A stretch of DNA of 13,560 nt, taken from contig JAUYGW010000269.1 of assembly GCA_030690245.1 (NCBI GenBank), positions 1-13,560 of the forward strand. The letters are read 5' to 3'. The translations under genes were made by a program, and so were the position numbers. Below the pieces are notes generated by a model. The model did not search any database and was not told the origin of the DNA. It worked only from the letters and a program-made list of their open reading frames with translations. Positions 1-6,530 of the stretch are shown here, piece after piece (position 1 is the first letter of the stretch; each line of letters starts with the position of its first letter). The DNA is from Gallionella sp. Lineage in GTDB: Bacteria > Pseudomonadota > Gammaproteobacteria > Burkholderiales > Gallionellaceae.

Positions 1-1
1 G

Positions 2-1309
2 CTCGTGCCGGACATCGGCGACTTCAAGGACGTGAATGTCATTGAAGTGCTGGTCAAGGCCGGCGATACGGTCAAGGCGGAAGACAGCCTGATCACGCTG
101 GAGACCGACAAGGCGGCGATGGACGTACCGTCGCCGTCTGCGGGCGTGGTCAAGGAAGTGAAGATCAAGGCGGGCGACAAGGTGTCGCAGGGATCGGTGA
201 TTCTGCTGCTGGAAAGCGGCGACGCGGCGAGTGCATTACAAGAAAACAAACCGGCCGCACAACCCGCTCCGGCACCAGTTTCGGCTGCTCCGGTTGCGGC
301 ATCTCCTGCACCTGCTGCGCAAACCCCAAACCCCTCCCGGCCTCCCCTTGTCAGGGGAGGAGAAGGCGCTGCTCCCTCCCCTGACAAGGGGAGGGCTGGG
401 GAGGGGTTAGCGCATGCCAGCCCCGCGATCCGCCGCTTTGCGCGCGAGCTTGGCGTGGAGGTGGCGCAAGTCAGGGGCAGCGGCGAAAAAGGGCGCGTCA
501 CCAAGGAGGATGTACAGAGCTTCGTCAAGGCCGCGCTGGCGCAACCGCGCGGCACGGCGGGCGGCATCGGCCTGCGGGTGGCGGAAATGCCGGTGGTGGA
601 TTTCGCCCGGTTCGGCGCCGTCGAAGCCAGGCCGCTGTCGCGCATCCAGAATCTTTCCGGGGCGAACCTGCATCGCAACTGGGTGAGCATCCCGCATGTC
701 ACGCAATTCGAAGAAGCCGACATCACGGAGATGGAAGCCTTCCGCAAACAACTGGGAACGGAATACGCCGCGCAGGGCATCAAGATCACCCCGCTGGCTT
801 TCCTGCTCAGGGCCGTGGTGGAAGCCTTGCAGCAATTCCCGGACTTCAACGCTTCGCTCGACGCCGGCGGCGAGAACCTGATACTGAAAAAATATTTCCA
901 TATCGGTGTGGCGGTGGATACGCCGGATGGGCTGGTGGTGCCGGTGCTGCGCGACGTGGGCTGTAAAGGCATCGTGCAACTGGCCAAGGAACTGGCTGAA
1001 ATAAGCGCGCGGGCGCGCGACAAGAAGCTGACGGCTGCCGAGATGCAGGGCGGCTGCTTCACCATCTCCAGCCTCGGCGGTATCGGCGGCACGGCGTTCA
1101 CGCCGATCATCAACGCGCCGGAAGTGGCGATTCTGGGCGTGTCCCGATCAAGCATGAAACAGGTATATCAAGACGGCGCGTTCGAGCCGCGCCTGATGCT
1201 GCCGCTGTCGCTGTCCTACGACCATCGCGTGATCGACGGCGCGTCTGCCGCGCGCTTCATCGTTTACCTGGCGCAAACGCTGGCGGACATCCGCCGCCTT
1301 GCGCTGTAA
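2..1309 (+). CDS. aceF: Pyruvate dehydrogenase E2 (dihydrolipoamide acetyltransferase), 5' truncated
   Basis: This is the acetyltransferase core of the pyruvate dehydrogenase complex, which moves the acetyl group from E1-bound thiamine to CoA through a swinging lipoyl arm. The frame is open to the window edge and the sequence begins inside the conserved VPDIGDF opening of the lipoyl domain, so only about 5-10 residues are missing. The GTG at 5 is an internal Val codon, not the start. Counting from it, a single lipoyl domain covers about residues 1-75 with the lipoyl-lysine in ETDKAAMDV (Lys36). An Ala/Pro linker follows, then an E3-binding domain (about 138-175, SPAIRRFARELGV) and the catalytic domain (about 200-434) with the active-site motif DHRVIDG (His407, Asp411). 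The linker contains a palindromic repeat in frame (329-408). aceE probably lies upstream. A 2-oxoglutarate E2 is less likely because of the PDIGDF start and PDH-type catalytic domain. Confidence 0.95.
   Translation, partial: LVPDIGDFKDVNVIEVLVKAGDTVKAEDSLITLETDKAAMDVPSPSAGVVKEVKIKAGDKVSQGSVILLLESGDAASALQENKPAAQPAPAPVSAAPVAASPAPAAQTPNPSRPPLVRGGEGAAPSPDKGRAGEGLAHASPAIRRFARELGVEVAQVRGSGEKGRVTKEDVQSFVKAALAQPRGTAGGIGLRVAEMPVVDFARFGAVEARPLSRIQNLSGANLHRNWVSIPHVTQFEEADITEMEAFRKQLGTEYAAQGIKITPLAFLLRAVVEALQQFPDFNASLDAGGENLILKKYFHIGVAVDTPDGLVVPVLRDVGCKGIVQLAKELAEISARARDKKLTAAEMQGGCFTISSLGGIGGTAFTPIINAPEVAILGVSRSSMKQVYQDGAFEPRLMLPLSLSYDHRVIDGASAARFIVYLAQTLADIRRLAL
329..408. repeat. GC-rich palindromic repeat inside the aceF linker
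   Basis: The left arm (329-360) and right arm (375-408) are reverse complements apart from a short indel and substitution, around a 14-base centre. Each arm itself holds a smaller palindrome (CTCCCC-TTGTC-AGGGGAG). The element reads through in frame as a Pro/Arg/Gly-rich stretch, about residues 109-135, between the Ala/Pro linker and the E3-binding domain. The composition looks like a mobile intergenic palindrome and unlike the Ala-Pro linker codons next to it. That it arrived by insertion is an inference. Confidence 0.85.
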
Positions 1310-1322
1310 AGTTTGAAATCAT

Positions 1323-1458
1323 TTAGCCACGGATTAACACGGATGATCACTGATAATCAGCAGTCACACAAAATTTGTTGTTTGCCTGGAACGTGCATGG
1401 GGAAATTGAAGCAGGCGCATATCCCTATCTGTGAAAATCCGTGTTAATCCGTGGCTAA
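1323..1458. repeat. Inverted-repeat element 1 (CACGGAT type), aceF-nadD junction
   Basis: Perfect 22-base inverted ends lie at 1323-1344 and 1437-1458, built from the word CACGGAT repeated every 10 bases (CACGGAT-TAA-CACGGAT). Similarity continues inward imperfectly (GATCACTGATAA against TTTCACAGATAG on the other strand). The 92-base centre is not shared with the two sister elements. Total length is 136 bp. It fills nearly all of the gap and ends two bases before the chosen nadD ATG. No open frame or transposase is inside. Confidence 0.9.
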
Positions 1459-1460
1459 TT

Positions 1461-2135
1461 ATGATTACTAGCGACTTGAGCATCACACCCATCGGTATCC
1501 TCGGCGGCACCTTCGATCCGATTCATTACGGGCATTTAAGGCTGGCCGAAGAAATGCTGGAGCTGGCGAACCTGAGGCAAATCCGTTTCATTCCCACCGG
1601 CATACCACCGCACCGCGCTGCGCCGCAAGTGTCCGCGCAGCACCGCAGCGCGATGGTGCAACTGGCAATCGCCGATCAGCCCGCTTTTGTGCTGGATGAC
1701 CGCGAAGTCAGGCGAGACACGCCGTGCTATACGGTGAACACGCTGCGCGAACTGCGCGCCGAGCTGGGGGCGGCGCAGCCGCTGTGCCTGCTGATGGGCG
1801 GCGATGCATTCCTGCAACTGCATACCTGGCATGAATGGGAGCAATTGTTCGAGCTGGCGCACATCGTGGTCGGTTACCGCCCCGGCTTCACGCTGGAGGA
1901 GCGCATCCACAGCGCGACAGAGGAACTGCAGCAGCACTACCATGCCCGCCTGTGTACGGCTGCTATACTGTCGCAACAGCCCTGCGGGGGAATTGCCGAA
2001 CTGGCCATCCCCAAGCTGGAAATTTCCGCCACCGATATCCGCCGCCGCGTGGCGGAAAACCGCACCATACGCTATCTGTTGCCCAACGCGGTGGCAGACT
2101 ATATTCATCAACATCACTTATACAAACCATGCTGA
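1461..2135 (+). CDS. nadD: Nicotinate-nucleotide adenylyltransferase
   Basis: NadD joins ATP and nicotinate mononucleotide to give deamido-NAD, the step before NAD synthetase, in the cytoplasm. The protein starts with the nucleotidyltransferase signature GGTFDPIHYGH (HxGH at His22/His25) and ends with the family's ISATDIRRRV motif and a YLLPNAVADYI tail. From ATG 1461 it has 224 residues, close to the usual 210-220. An in-frame GTG at 1431 would add ten residues, but these are encoded entirely by the repeat arm, so I prefer 1461. Neither start has a recognisable Shine-Dalgarno sequence, and the repeat ends two bases upstream. A further in-frame TTG at 1476 is possible. The stop overlaps the rsfS start by 7 bases, which suggests coupled translation. 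Confidence 0.95.
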   Translation: MITSDLSITPIGILGGTFDPIHYGHLRLAEEMLELANLRQIRFIPTGIPPHRAAPQVSAQHRSAMVQLAIADQPAFVLDDREVRRDTPCYTVNTLRELRAELGAAQPLCLLMGGDAFLQLHTWHEWEQLFELAHIVVGYRPGFTLEERIHSATEELQQHYHARLCTAAILSQQPCGGIAELAIPKLEISATDIRRRVAENRTIRYLLPNAVADYIHQHHLYKPC

Positions 2136-2491
2136 CTACCGAAGAAAAAACCCAAGCCGTCGTCGCCGCACTCGAAGACATCAAAGCCACCAACATCACG
2201 GTGATCGACACCAGCAAACTCAGCCCGTTGTTCGATCGCATGATCATCGCCAGCGCAACCTCCAGACGGCAGACCAAGGCGCTCGCCGACAACGTGGCGG
2301 TCAAACTCAAGGAGCGCGGCGAAGAAGTGCTGGGCCGCGAGGGGGAAGACAGCGGCGAGTGGATCCTGGTGGATCTGGGCGAAGTGCTGGTACACATCAT
2401 GCAGCCCGCCATCCGCGATTATTACAACCTCGAAGAGCTGTGGAGCAAGGCGCAGGCGGCGCGGCCCAAGCTGGCCAAGGTGCCTGAATAA
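2129..2491 (+). CDS. rsfS: Ribosomal silencing factor RsfS
   Basis: RsfS (formerly YbeB/Iojap family) binds ribosomal protein uL14 on the 50S subunit and blocks subunit joining when nutrients are short. The 120-residue product shows the family pattern: an N-terminal helix (TEEKTQAVVAALEDIKA), the beta strand NITVIDTSKLS, SRRQTKALADNV, and the core GEDSGEWILVDLGEVLVHIM followed by RDYYNLEELW. The ATG at 2129 lies within the end of nadD (ATGCTGA, 7-base overlap), the usual arrangement for this pair. An open frame in this phase continues upstream inside nadD, but the homologous region begins at this ATG. Confidence 0.95.
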   Translation: MLTTEEKTQAVVAALEDIKATNITVIDTSKLSPLFDRMIIASATSRRQTKALADNVAVKLKERGEEVLGREGEDSGEWILVDLGEVLVHIMQPAIRDYYNLEELWSKAQAARPKLAKVPE

Positions 2492-2512
2492 ATATGAACA
2501 TAAAAACCGCAA

Positions 2513-2648
2513 TCAGCCACGGATGAACACGGATAATCACGGATAAAAGAAGAGTGTTATGAGAATCCATCACTCGCCCGGACGGTATACAGCGCTGGAA
2601 AGGAAATCTATTGATAATCCGTGTTCATCCGTGTTTATCCGTGGCTAG
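2513..2648. repeat. Inverted-repeat element 2 (CACGGAT type), rsfS-rlmH junction
   Basis: The left arm (about 2513-2548) reads CACGGAT three times at a 10-base spacing. The right arm (about 2611-2648) carries the same word three times on the other strand. The arms match at about 27 of 30 positions, less perfectly than in elements 1 and 3. The length is 136 bp, as in element 1, with a different centre. It occupies nearly the whole gap between rsfS and rlmH. Confidence 0.88.
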
Positions 2649-2661
2649 GGTTTTTTTCAGA

Positions 2662-3132
2662 ATGAAGCTCCTCATCGTCTCGGTAGGGCACAAGATGCCG
2701 GAGTGGATCACGGCGGGCTTCAACGAATACACCAAACGGATGCCGCGCGAGGCGAGAATCGAGCTGCTGGAAATCAAGCCGGAGCCGCGCAGCACCGGCA
2801 AGACCACCGCGCAGATCATGGAGGCGGAAGCGCAGCGCATTCTCGCCGCCTTGCCGCAGAACTGCCTGCGTATCGCGCTGGACGAGCGCGGCTCGCAGCC
2901 GACCACCAGGCAGCTTGCCGTACAGATGCAGGACTGGATGCGCGAAGGGCGCGATGTGGCGTTCATCATCGGCGGCGCGGACGGCCTGCATGATTCGGTC
3001 AAACAGGCCGCGCAGCAACTGCTGGCGTTATCCGCGCTGACCTTGCCGCACGCGTTCGTGCGCGTGTTGCTTGCCGAGCAGTTGTATCGTGCGCATAGTC
3101 TGTTGCACAATCACCCTTACCATCGTGAATGA
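2662..3132 (+). CDS. rlmH: 23S rRNA (pseudouridine-1915-N3) methyltransferase RlmH
   Basis: RlmH is a SPOUT-class enzyme that uses S-adenosylmethionine to methylate pseudouridine 1915 in helix 69 of 23S rRNA on the assembled ribosome. The 156-residue protein matches the family length (155 in E. coli). It starts [15 protein letters not shown], has the SAM-loop motif [13 protein letters not shown] and ends in the knot region ([18 protein letters not shown], then NHPYHRE). I chose ATG 2662 because the upstream in-frame extension from TTG 2611 is encoded by the repeat arm ([10 protein letters not shown]) and is not protein-like for this family. The ribosome-binding site is weak (AGGG about 11 bases upstream). 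The gene sits between two inverted-repeat elements. Confidence 0.96.
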   Translation: MKLLIVSVGHKMPEWITAGFNEYTKRMPREARIELLEIKPEPRSTGKTTAQIMEAEAQRILAALPQNCLRIALDERGSQPTTRQLAVQMQDWMREGRDVAFIIGGADGLHDSVKQAAQQLLALSALTLPHAFVRVLLAEQLYRAHSLLHNHPYHRE

Positions 3133-3138
3133 AAACAT

Positions 3139-3271
3139 TTAGCCACGGATTAACACGGATGTTCACGGATTACCAACGGATGTTGGCAATCAGAACGGGC
3201 CGTCTGGTGCAGCCCGGCCTACGCATCACTCGGTGTTTAATCGGTGTCAATCCGTGTTAATCCGTGGCTAA
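3139..3271. repeat. Inverted-repeat element 3 (CACGGAT type), rlmH-maf junction
   Basis: Perfect 22-base ends (3139-3160 and 3250-3271) are identical in sequence to those of element 1. A third degenerate unit lies inward on each side (GTTCACGGAT; on the other strand TGACACCGAT). Length is 133 bp, with a centre unlike elements 1 and 2. It starts six bases after the rlmH stop codon and ends about 20 bases before maf. Confidence 0.9.
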
Positions 3272-3292
3272 TTACAATTTTCAAGGTTAAAC

Positions 3293-3913
3293 ATGGCCAT
3301 TATCCAACCACGTATCTACCTCTCCTCGCAAAGCCCGCGCCGCCGTGAGTTGCTCAAACAGATCGGCATAAACTTTGAATTGCTGCTGCTGCGTTCCGAC
3401 CCGCGTCGCGATAGGGATGTGGATGAAACACCCCATGCCGGAGAGGCACCGGAGGATTACGTGCAGCGGGTTTGCCGGGCCAAGGCCGAAGCGGGTTACA
3501 GCGCGCTGCGGTTGCGCAGCCTGCCGCCGTTCCCGGTGCTGACCGCCGACACCACGGTTACGCTGGATGGCAAGATTTTCGGCAAGCCGGACAATGCCGG
3601 ACAAGCCGCCGCGATGCTGCGCCAGCTTTCCGGCTGCGAACACCAGGTGCTCAGCGCGGTGGCCATCGCGCTGGGCGAGCATGTCGAAGTCGCGCTTTCT
3701 ACTTCCACGGTGCGCTTCGCACCGCTAGACGAAGAGCGCATTCAACGCTACCTGCTTACCCGCGAATATACGGACAAAGCCGGCGGCTATGCCATACAGG
3801 GTCATGCTGGGGCATTCATCGAATACATTTCCGGCAGCTATTCCGGCGTGATGGGGTTGCCGCTGTTCGAGACCGTGCAGTTGCTGCGGCACTTCGATTA
3901 TCCGACGCCATGA
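3293..3913 (+). CDS. maf: Maf/YhdE-type nucleoside triphosphate pyrophosphatase
   Basis: Maf proteins hydrolyse non-canonical or excess NTPs to NMP and pyrophosphate. The YhdE branch prefers dTTP, UTP and modified forms of them. The 206-residue product has the N-terminal substrate loop SSQSPRRRELL, the acidic LTADTTV motif with the likely catalytic Asp86, GKPDNAGQAAAMLRQLSG, and the C-terminal DKAGGYAIQG and GSYSGVMGLPLFET motifs. The last two fit the YhdE rather than the YceF branch. ATG 3293 has an AAGG six bases upstream and is the first start after inverted-repeat element 3. The maf-rng neighbourhood is also seen in E. coli (yhdE-cafA). The substrate assignment is from family knowledge only. 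Confidence 0.93.
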   Translation: MAIIQPRIYLSSQSPRRRELLKQIGINFELLLLRSDPRRDRDVDETPHAGEAPEDYVQRVCRAKAEAGYSALRLRSLPPFPVLTADTTVTLDGKIFGKPDNAGQAAAMLRQLSGCEHQVLSAVAIALGEHVEVALSTSTVRFAPLDEERIQRYLLTREYTDKAGGYAIQGHAGAFIEYISGSYSGVMGLPLFETVQLLRHFDYPTP

Positions 3914-3937
3914 GCCCGAAATAAGCAGTCAGCGGGG

Positions 3938-3999
3938 TGGTAGGTGCGAATTCATTCGCACGAACAATCGGTTACATGCGAATAAATTCGCACCTACCA
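3938..3999. repeat. REP-like palindrome, GTAGGTGCGAAT type, maf-rng junction
   Basis: Arms of about 23 bases (3938-3960 and 3977-3999) are reverse complements with one mismatch. Each arm begins GGTAGGTGCGAAT and carries an inner self-complementary core (GCGAATTCATTCGC on the left, GCGAATAAATTCGC on the right). The intervening bases are 3961-3976. It would fold into a long hairpin in the maf-rng transcript. There is no T-run behind it, so a terminator role is not supported. It shares the GTAGG opening with the repeats at 10004, 11689 and 13511. Confidence 0.85.
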
Positions 4000-4055
4000 A
4001 TGCCGCCAATACGTCGGAACAATAATATTTTCGCCAACTATTTTTCTAGGATGAT

Positions 4056-5510
4056 ATGAGTGAAGAGATTCTGATCAATGTTACCCCGCAGGAAACCCGC
4101 GTCGCGGTGATGCAACTCGGCGTGGTGCAGGATCTGCACATCGAACGCAGCAGCAGTTGCGGCATCGTCAGCAATGTCTATCTCGGCAAGGTCAGCCGCG
4201 TATTGCCGGGCATGCAATCCGCCTTTATCGACATCGGCCTGGAACGCTCGGCGTTCCTGCATGTGGCGGACATCTGGGAAAACAGCAACAACGGCGATGC
4301 CGCCAAACCGATCGAGAAAGTCCTGTTCGAGGGCCAGACGCTGCTGGTGCAAGTGATCAAGGAACCCATCGGCAGCAAAGGCGCGCGGCTATCCACGCAG
4401 CTCAGCATCGCCGGCCGCCTGCTGGTCTATCTGCCGCAGGAAACCCATATTGGCGTGTCGCAGCGCATCGAAAGCGCGGTACAGCGCGATGCCTTGCGCG
4501 CCAGGCTGCAAGCCGCGTTGCCGCCGGAGCATCAGGGCGGATACATCATCCGCACCGTCGCGGAAGCGGTGGATGACCCGGATTTCCTGGCGGACATCAC
4601 CTATCTGGACAAGCTGTGGAGCAACCTGAAAAACGCGGCGAAAAATGCCAGCGCGCCGCAATTGCTGTATCAGGAGCTCAATATCAGCCTGCGGGTATTG
4701 CGCGATTTCGTGAGCCGCGATACGACCCGCATCCTGGTGGATTCGCGTAGCACTTACCAAAAAATGCTGGAGTTCGCGCAGGACTACAACACTGCCGCAA
4801 CGGACCGGCTGGAGCACTACCCCGGCGTGCGCCCGCTGTTCGACCTGCACGGTGTGGAAGAAGAGATCGAACGCGCCTTGTCCAAACGCGTCGAACTCAA
4901 GTCCGGTGGCTATCTCATCATCGACCAGACCGAAGCGCTGACCACCATCGACGTGAACACCGGTGGCTTTGTCGGGCTGCGTAATTTCGACGACACCATC
5001 TTCAAGACCAACCTCGAAGCCACGCAAGTCATTGCGCGACAGCTGCGCCTGCGCAATCTGGGCGGCATCATCATCTGCGATTTCATCGACATGGATACGC
5101 AGGAACATCGCGACGCGGTGCTGGAAGAATTCAAAAAAGCCCTGTCACGCGACCACACGCGCATCAGCGTGAACGGTTTTTCCTCGCTGGGGCTGGTGGA
5201 AATGACGCGCAAGCGCACCCGCGAGAGCCTGGCGCATATATTGTGCGAACCTTGCCCGACCTGCAAGGGACGCGGTGAGGTGAAGACCGCGCAGACCGTA
5301 TGCTACGAGATCCTGCGCGAAATCCTCCGCGAGGCGCGCCAGTTCAACGCGCGCGAATATCGCATTCTGGCGTCGCAACAGGTGATCGATCTGTTTCTGG
5401 AAGAAGAATCCCAGTCTCTGGCCGAGCTTTCCGGCTTTATCGCCAAACCGATCTCCATGCTGGTCGAATCCCTTTACAGCCAGGAACAATATGATGTCAT
5501 CCTGATGTGA
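4056..5510 (+). CDS. rng: Ribonuclease G
   Basis: RNase G is a single-strand endoribonuclease of the RNase E/G family that matures the 5' end of 16S rRNA and starts decay of some mRNAs. At 484 residues it has RNase G length (489 in E. coli) and lacks the long C-terminal scaffold of RNase E. An S1-like domain fills about residues 35-125. The DNase I-like catalytic part carries metal-binding Asp299 in TTIDVNTGGFVG and Asp342 in IICDFIDMD. The zinc-link CPTC (Cys400, Cys403) lies before GRGEVK. ATG 4056 follows CTAGGA at good spacing, and an ATG at 4051 is out of frame. A REP-like palindrome separates it from maf, but co-transcription is likely. Confidence 0.96.
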   Translation: MSEEILINVTPQETRVAVMQLGVVQDLHIERSSSCGIVSNVYLGKVSRVLPGMQSAFIDIGLERSAFLHVADIWENSNNGDAAKPIEKVLFEGQTLLVQVIKEPIGSKGARLSTQLSIAGRLLVYLPQETHIGVSQRIESAVQRDALRARLQAALPPEHQGGYIIRTVAEAVDDPDFLADITYLDKLWSNLKNAAKNASAPQLLYQELNISLRVLRDFVSRDTTRILVDSRSTYQKMLEFAQDYNTAATDRLEHYPGVRPLFDLHGVEEEIERALSKRVELKSGGYLIIDQTEALTTIDVNTGGFVGLRNFDDTIFKTNLEATQVIARQLRLRNLGGIIICDFIDMDTQEHRDAVLEEFKKALSRDHTRISVNGFSSLGLVEMTRKRTRESLAHILCEPCPTCKGRGEVKTAQTVCYEILREILREARQFNAREYRILASQQVIDLFLEEESQSLAELSGFIAKPISMLVESLYSQEQYDVILM

Positions 5511-5520
5511 GGCTCACGCG

Positions 5521-5549
5521 TTGATGCTGCCGGTCTGCTAGACTATATT
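5521..5549 (+). promoter_or_regulatory. Predicted sigma70-type promoter of the carbonic anhydrase gene
   Basis: TTGATG (5521-5526) and TATATT (5544-5549) are separated by exactly 17 bases. Transcription would begin near 5556, giving a leader of about 40 bases that holds the AGGGAG ribosome-binding site. It begins just after the rng stop codon, so the carbonic anhydrase gene can be expressed independently of the upstream cluster. Confidence 0.6.
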
Positions 5550-5594
5550 CGCGTCCCGTACGCATTCCAATAAAACCGTCTCAGGGAGAAAAAT

Positions 5595-6308
5595 ATGTTC
5601 AAGAAGCAACTCGCGGCCTTGTTGGCTGCCGCCGCATTCGTTATGCCCATGGCTGCCCAGGCCAGCGACCACCATGCCGGTGATGCCGCCGTAGCGCAAG
5701 CCTTTATCAAGGAAATCCAGACCGACCAGAACGCCTATGCTGCTGCCAAGGGCGCGGCGTTCTTCCAGGAGCTGTCCAAAGGGCAAAAGCCACGCGCCAC
5801 CGTGGTTTCATGCTCCGACTCTCGCGTTCACACCAATATGTGGGACAAGACGCCTGAGGGCGATCTGTTCATGATCCGCAATATCGGCAATCAACTGGCC
5901 ACCGCCAAGGGCTCCGTGCAATACGGCGTGAATCACCTCGGTTCCTCGCTGCTGCTAATCGTCGGCCATTCCCGTTGCGGCGCGATCGGCGCGGCCAGCG
6001 GCGACTACTCCTCGCTGGAAGAACCAATCAAGAAGGAACTGGATACCATCAACATCGCCAAGGGCGTTGCCAGCATTGACGGTGTGAAGACCAACGTCAA
6101 CAACCAGGTCACCGCCGCGCTCAAGGAGTGGGCAGCACAGGTGAAGAACGGCGAACTGCTGGTGGTCGGCGCGGTGTACGACTTTGCCGACGACATGAAG
6201 CAGGGGGCAGGCAAACTCAACGTCATTAACATCAACGGCGAGACCGATCCCGCCAAGCTGCACAACATGCCTGCGCCGCTGGCAAAAGCGGAACACGGGC
6301 ATCACTAG
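5595..6308 (+). CDS. Secreted (periplasmic) beta-class carbonic anhydrase
   Basis: This zinc enzyme interconverts CO2 and bicarbonate. The 237-residue protein starts with a typical Sec signal peptide (MFKKQLAALLAAAAFVMPMAAQA, in pieces KK, a hydrophobic core, then AQA before SDHH), so the mature enzyme should be periplasmic. The beta-class zinc ligands are present: Cys73 in SCSDSRVH with the Asp75/Arg77 dyad, and His125 and Cys128 in VGHSRCGA. The rest of the fold matches too (MIRNIGNQ, GSVQYGVNHLG, LLVVGAVYD). His-rich ends (SDHH after the signal, HGHH at the C terminus) could hold metal but this is speculation. GGGAG lies upstream of ATG 5595. The gene has its own promoter and a strong terminator, so it is probably monocistronic. 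A role in inorganic carbon supply for an autotroph is possible but not shown. Confidence 0.93.
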   Translation: MFKKQLAALLAAAAFVMPMAAQASDHHAGDAAVAQAFIKEIQTDQNAYAAAKGAAFFQELSKGQKPRATVVSCSDSRVHTNMWDKTPEGDLFMIRNIGNQLATAKGSVQYGVNHLGSSLLLIVGHSRCGAIGAASGDYSSLEEPIKKELDTINIAKGVASIDGVKTNVNNQVTAALKEWAAQVKNGELLVVGAVYDFADDMKQGAGKLNVININGETDPAKLHNMPAPLAKAEHGHH

Positions 6309-6330
6309 GCTTCGCGGCAAGACGCGATGA

Positions 6331-6360
6331 CAAGGCCGGCGCAAGCCGGCCTTGTTGTTT
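6331..6360 (+). terminator. Rho-independent terminator after carbonic anhydrase
   Basis: A perfect 10-base stem CAAGGCCGGC / GCCGGCCTTG around a GCAA loop (6331-6354) is followed by a T-rich tract (TTGTTT). It lies 22 bases after the stop codon and insulates the carbonic anhydrase transcript from the rfb operon. Confidence 0.85.
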
Positions 6361-6530
6361 ATGCGCACCCAATCCGCCTGCTGCACAAGTTATCCAAGGC
6401 GAGCATGAAGATTCTGCGCATGCTGTTTTTCCGTGATAAATCAATATGCGAGCGGCCTATATGAATGGCCAAACGCATCGAATACAATTGCATCACTTTA
6501 AACATACGCGCCTCATTCGGCGCAAAAAAT

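Noticed and set aside
2611..2661. N-terminal extension of RlmH from TTG 2611
   Set aside because: The 17 added residues are encoded mostly by the repeat arm, the family begins at MKLLIVSVG, and there is no ribosome-binding site for the TTG.
1323..3271. CRISPR-like array from the repeated CACGGAT sequences
   Set aside because: Copies are inverted pairs at separate gene junctions, not direct repeats with regular spacers, and no cas genes are present.
3938..3999. Terminator between maf and rng
   Set aside because: The hairpin is long but has no T-run on either side and matches the REP-like family, so it is listed as a repeat.
4389..5108. Open frame of about 239 codons on the - strand opposite rng
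   Set aside because: It is a shadow of a full-length RNase G with intact catalytic Asp and zinc-link residues. It has no start signal of its own.
6465..6530. Alternative rfbB start at ATG 6465
   Set aside because: The added 22 residues precede the nucleotide-binding strand MILVTG that begins homologues, and there is no Shine-Dalgarno sequence.
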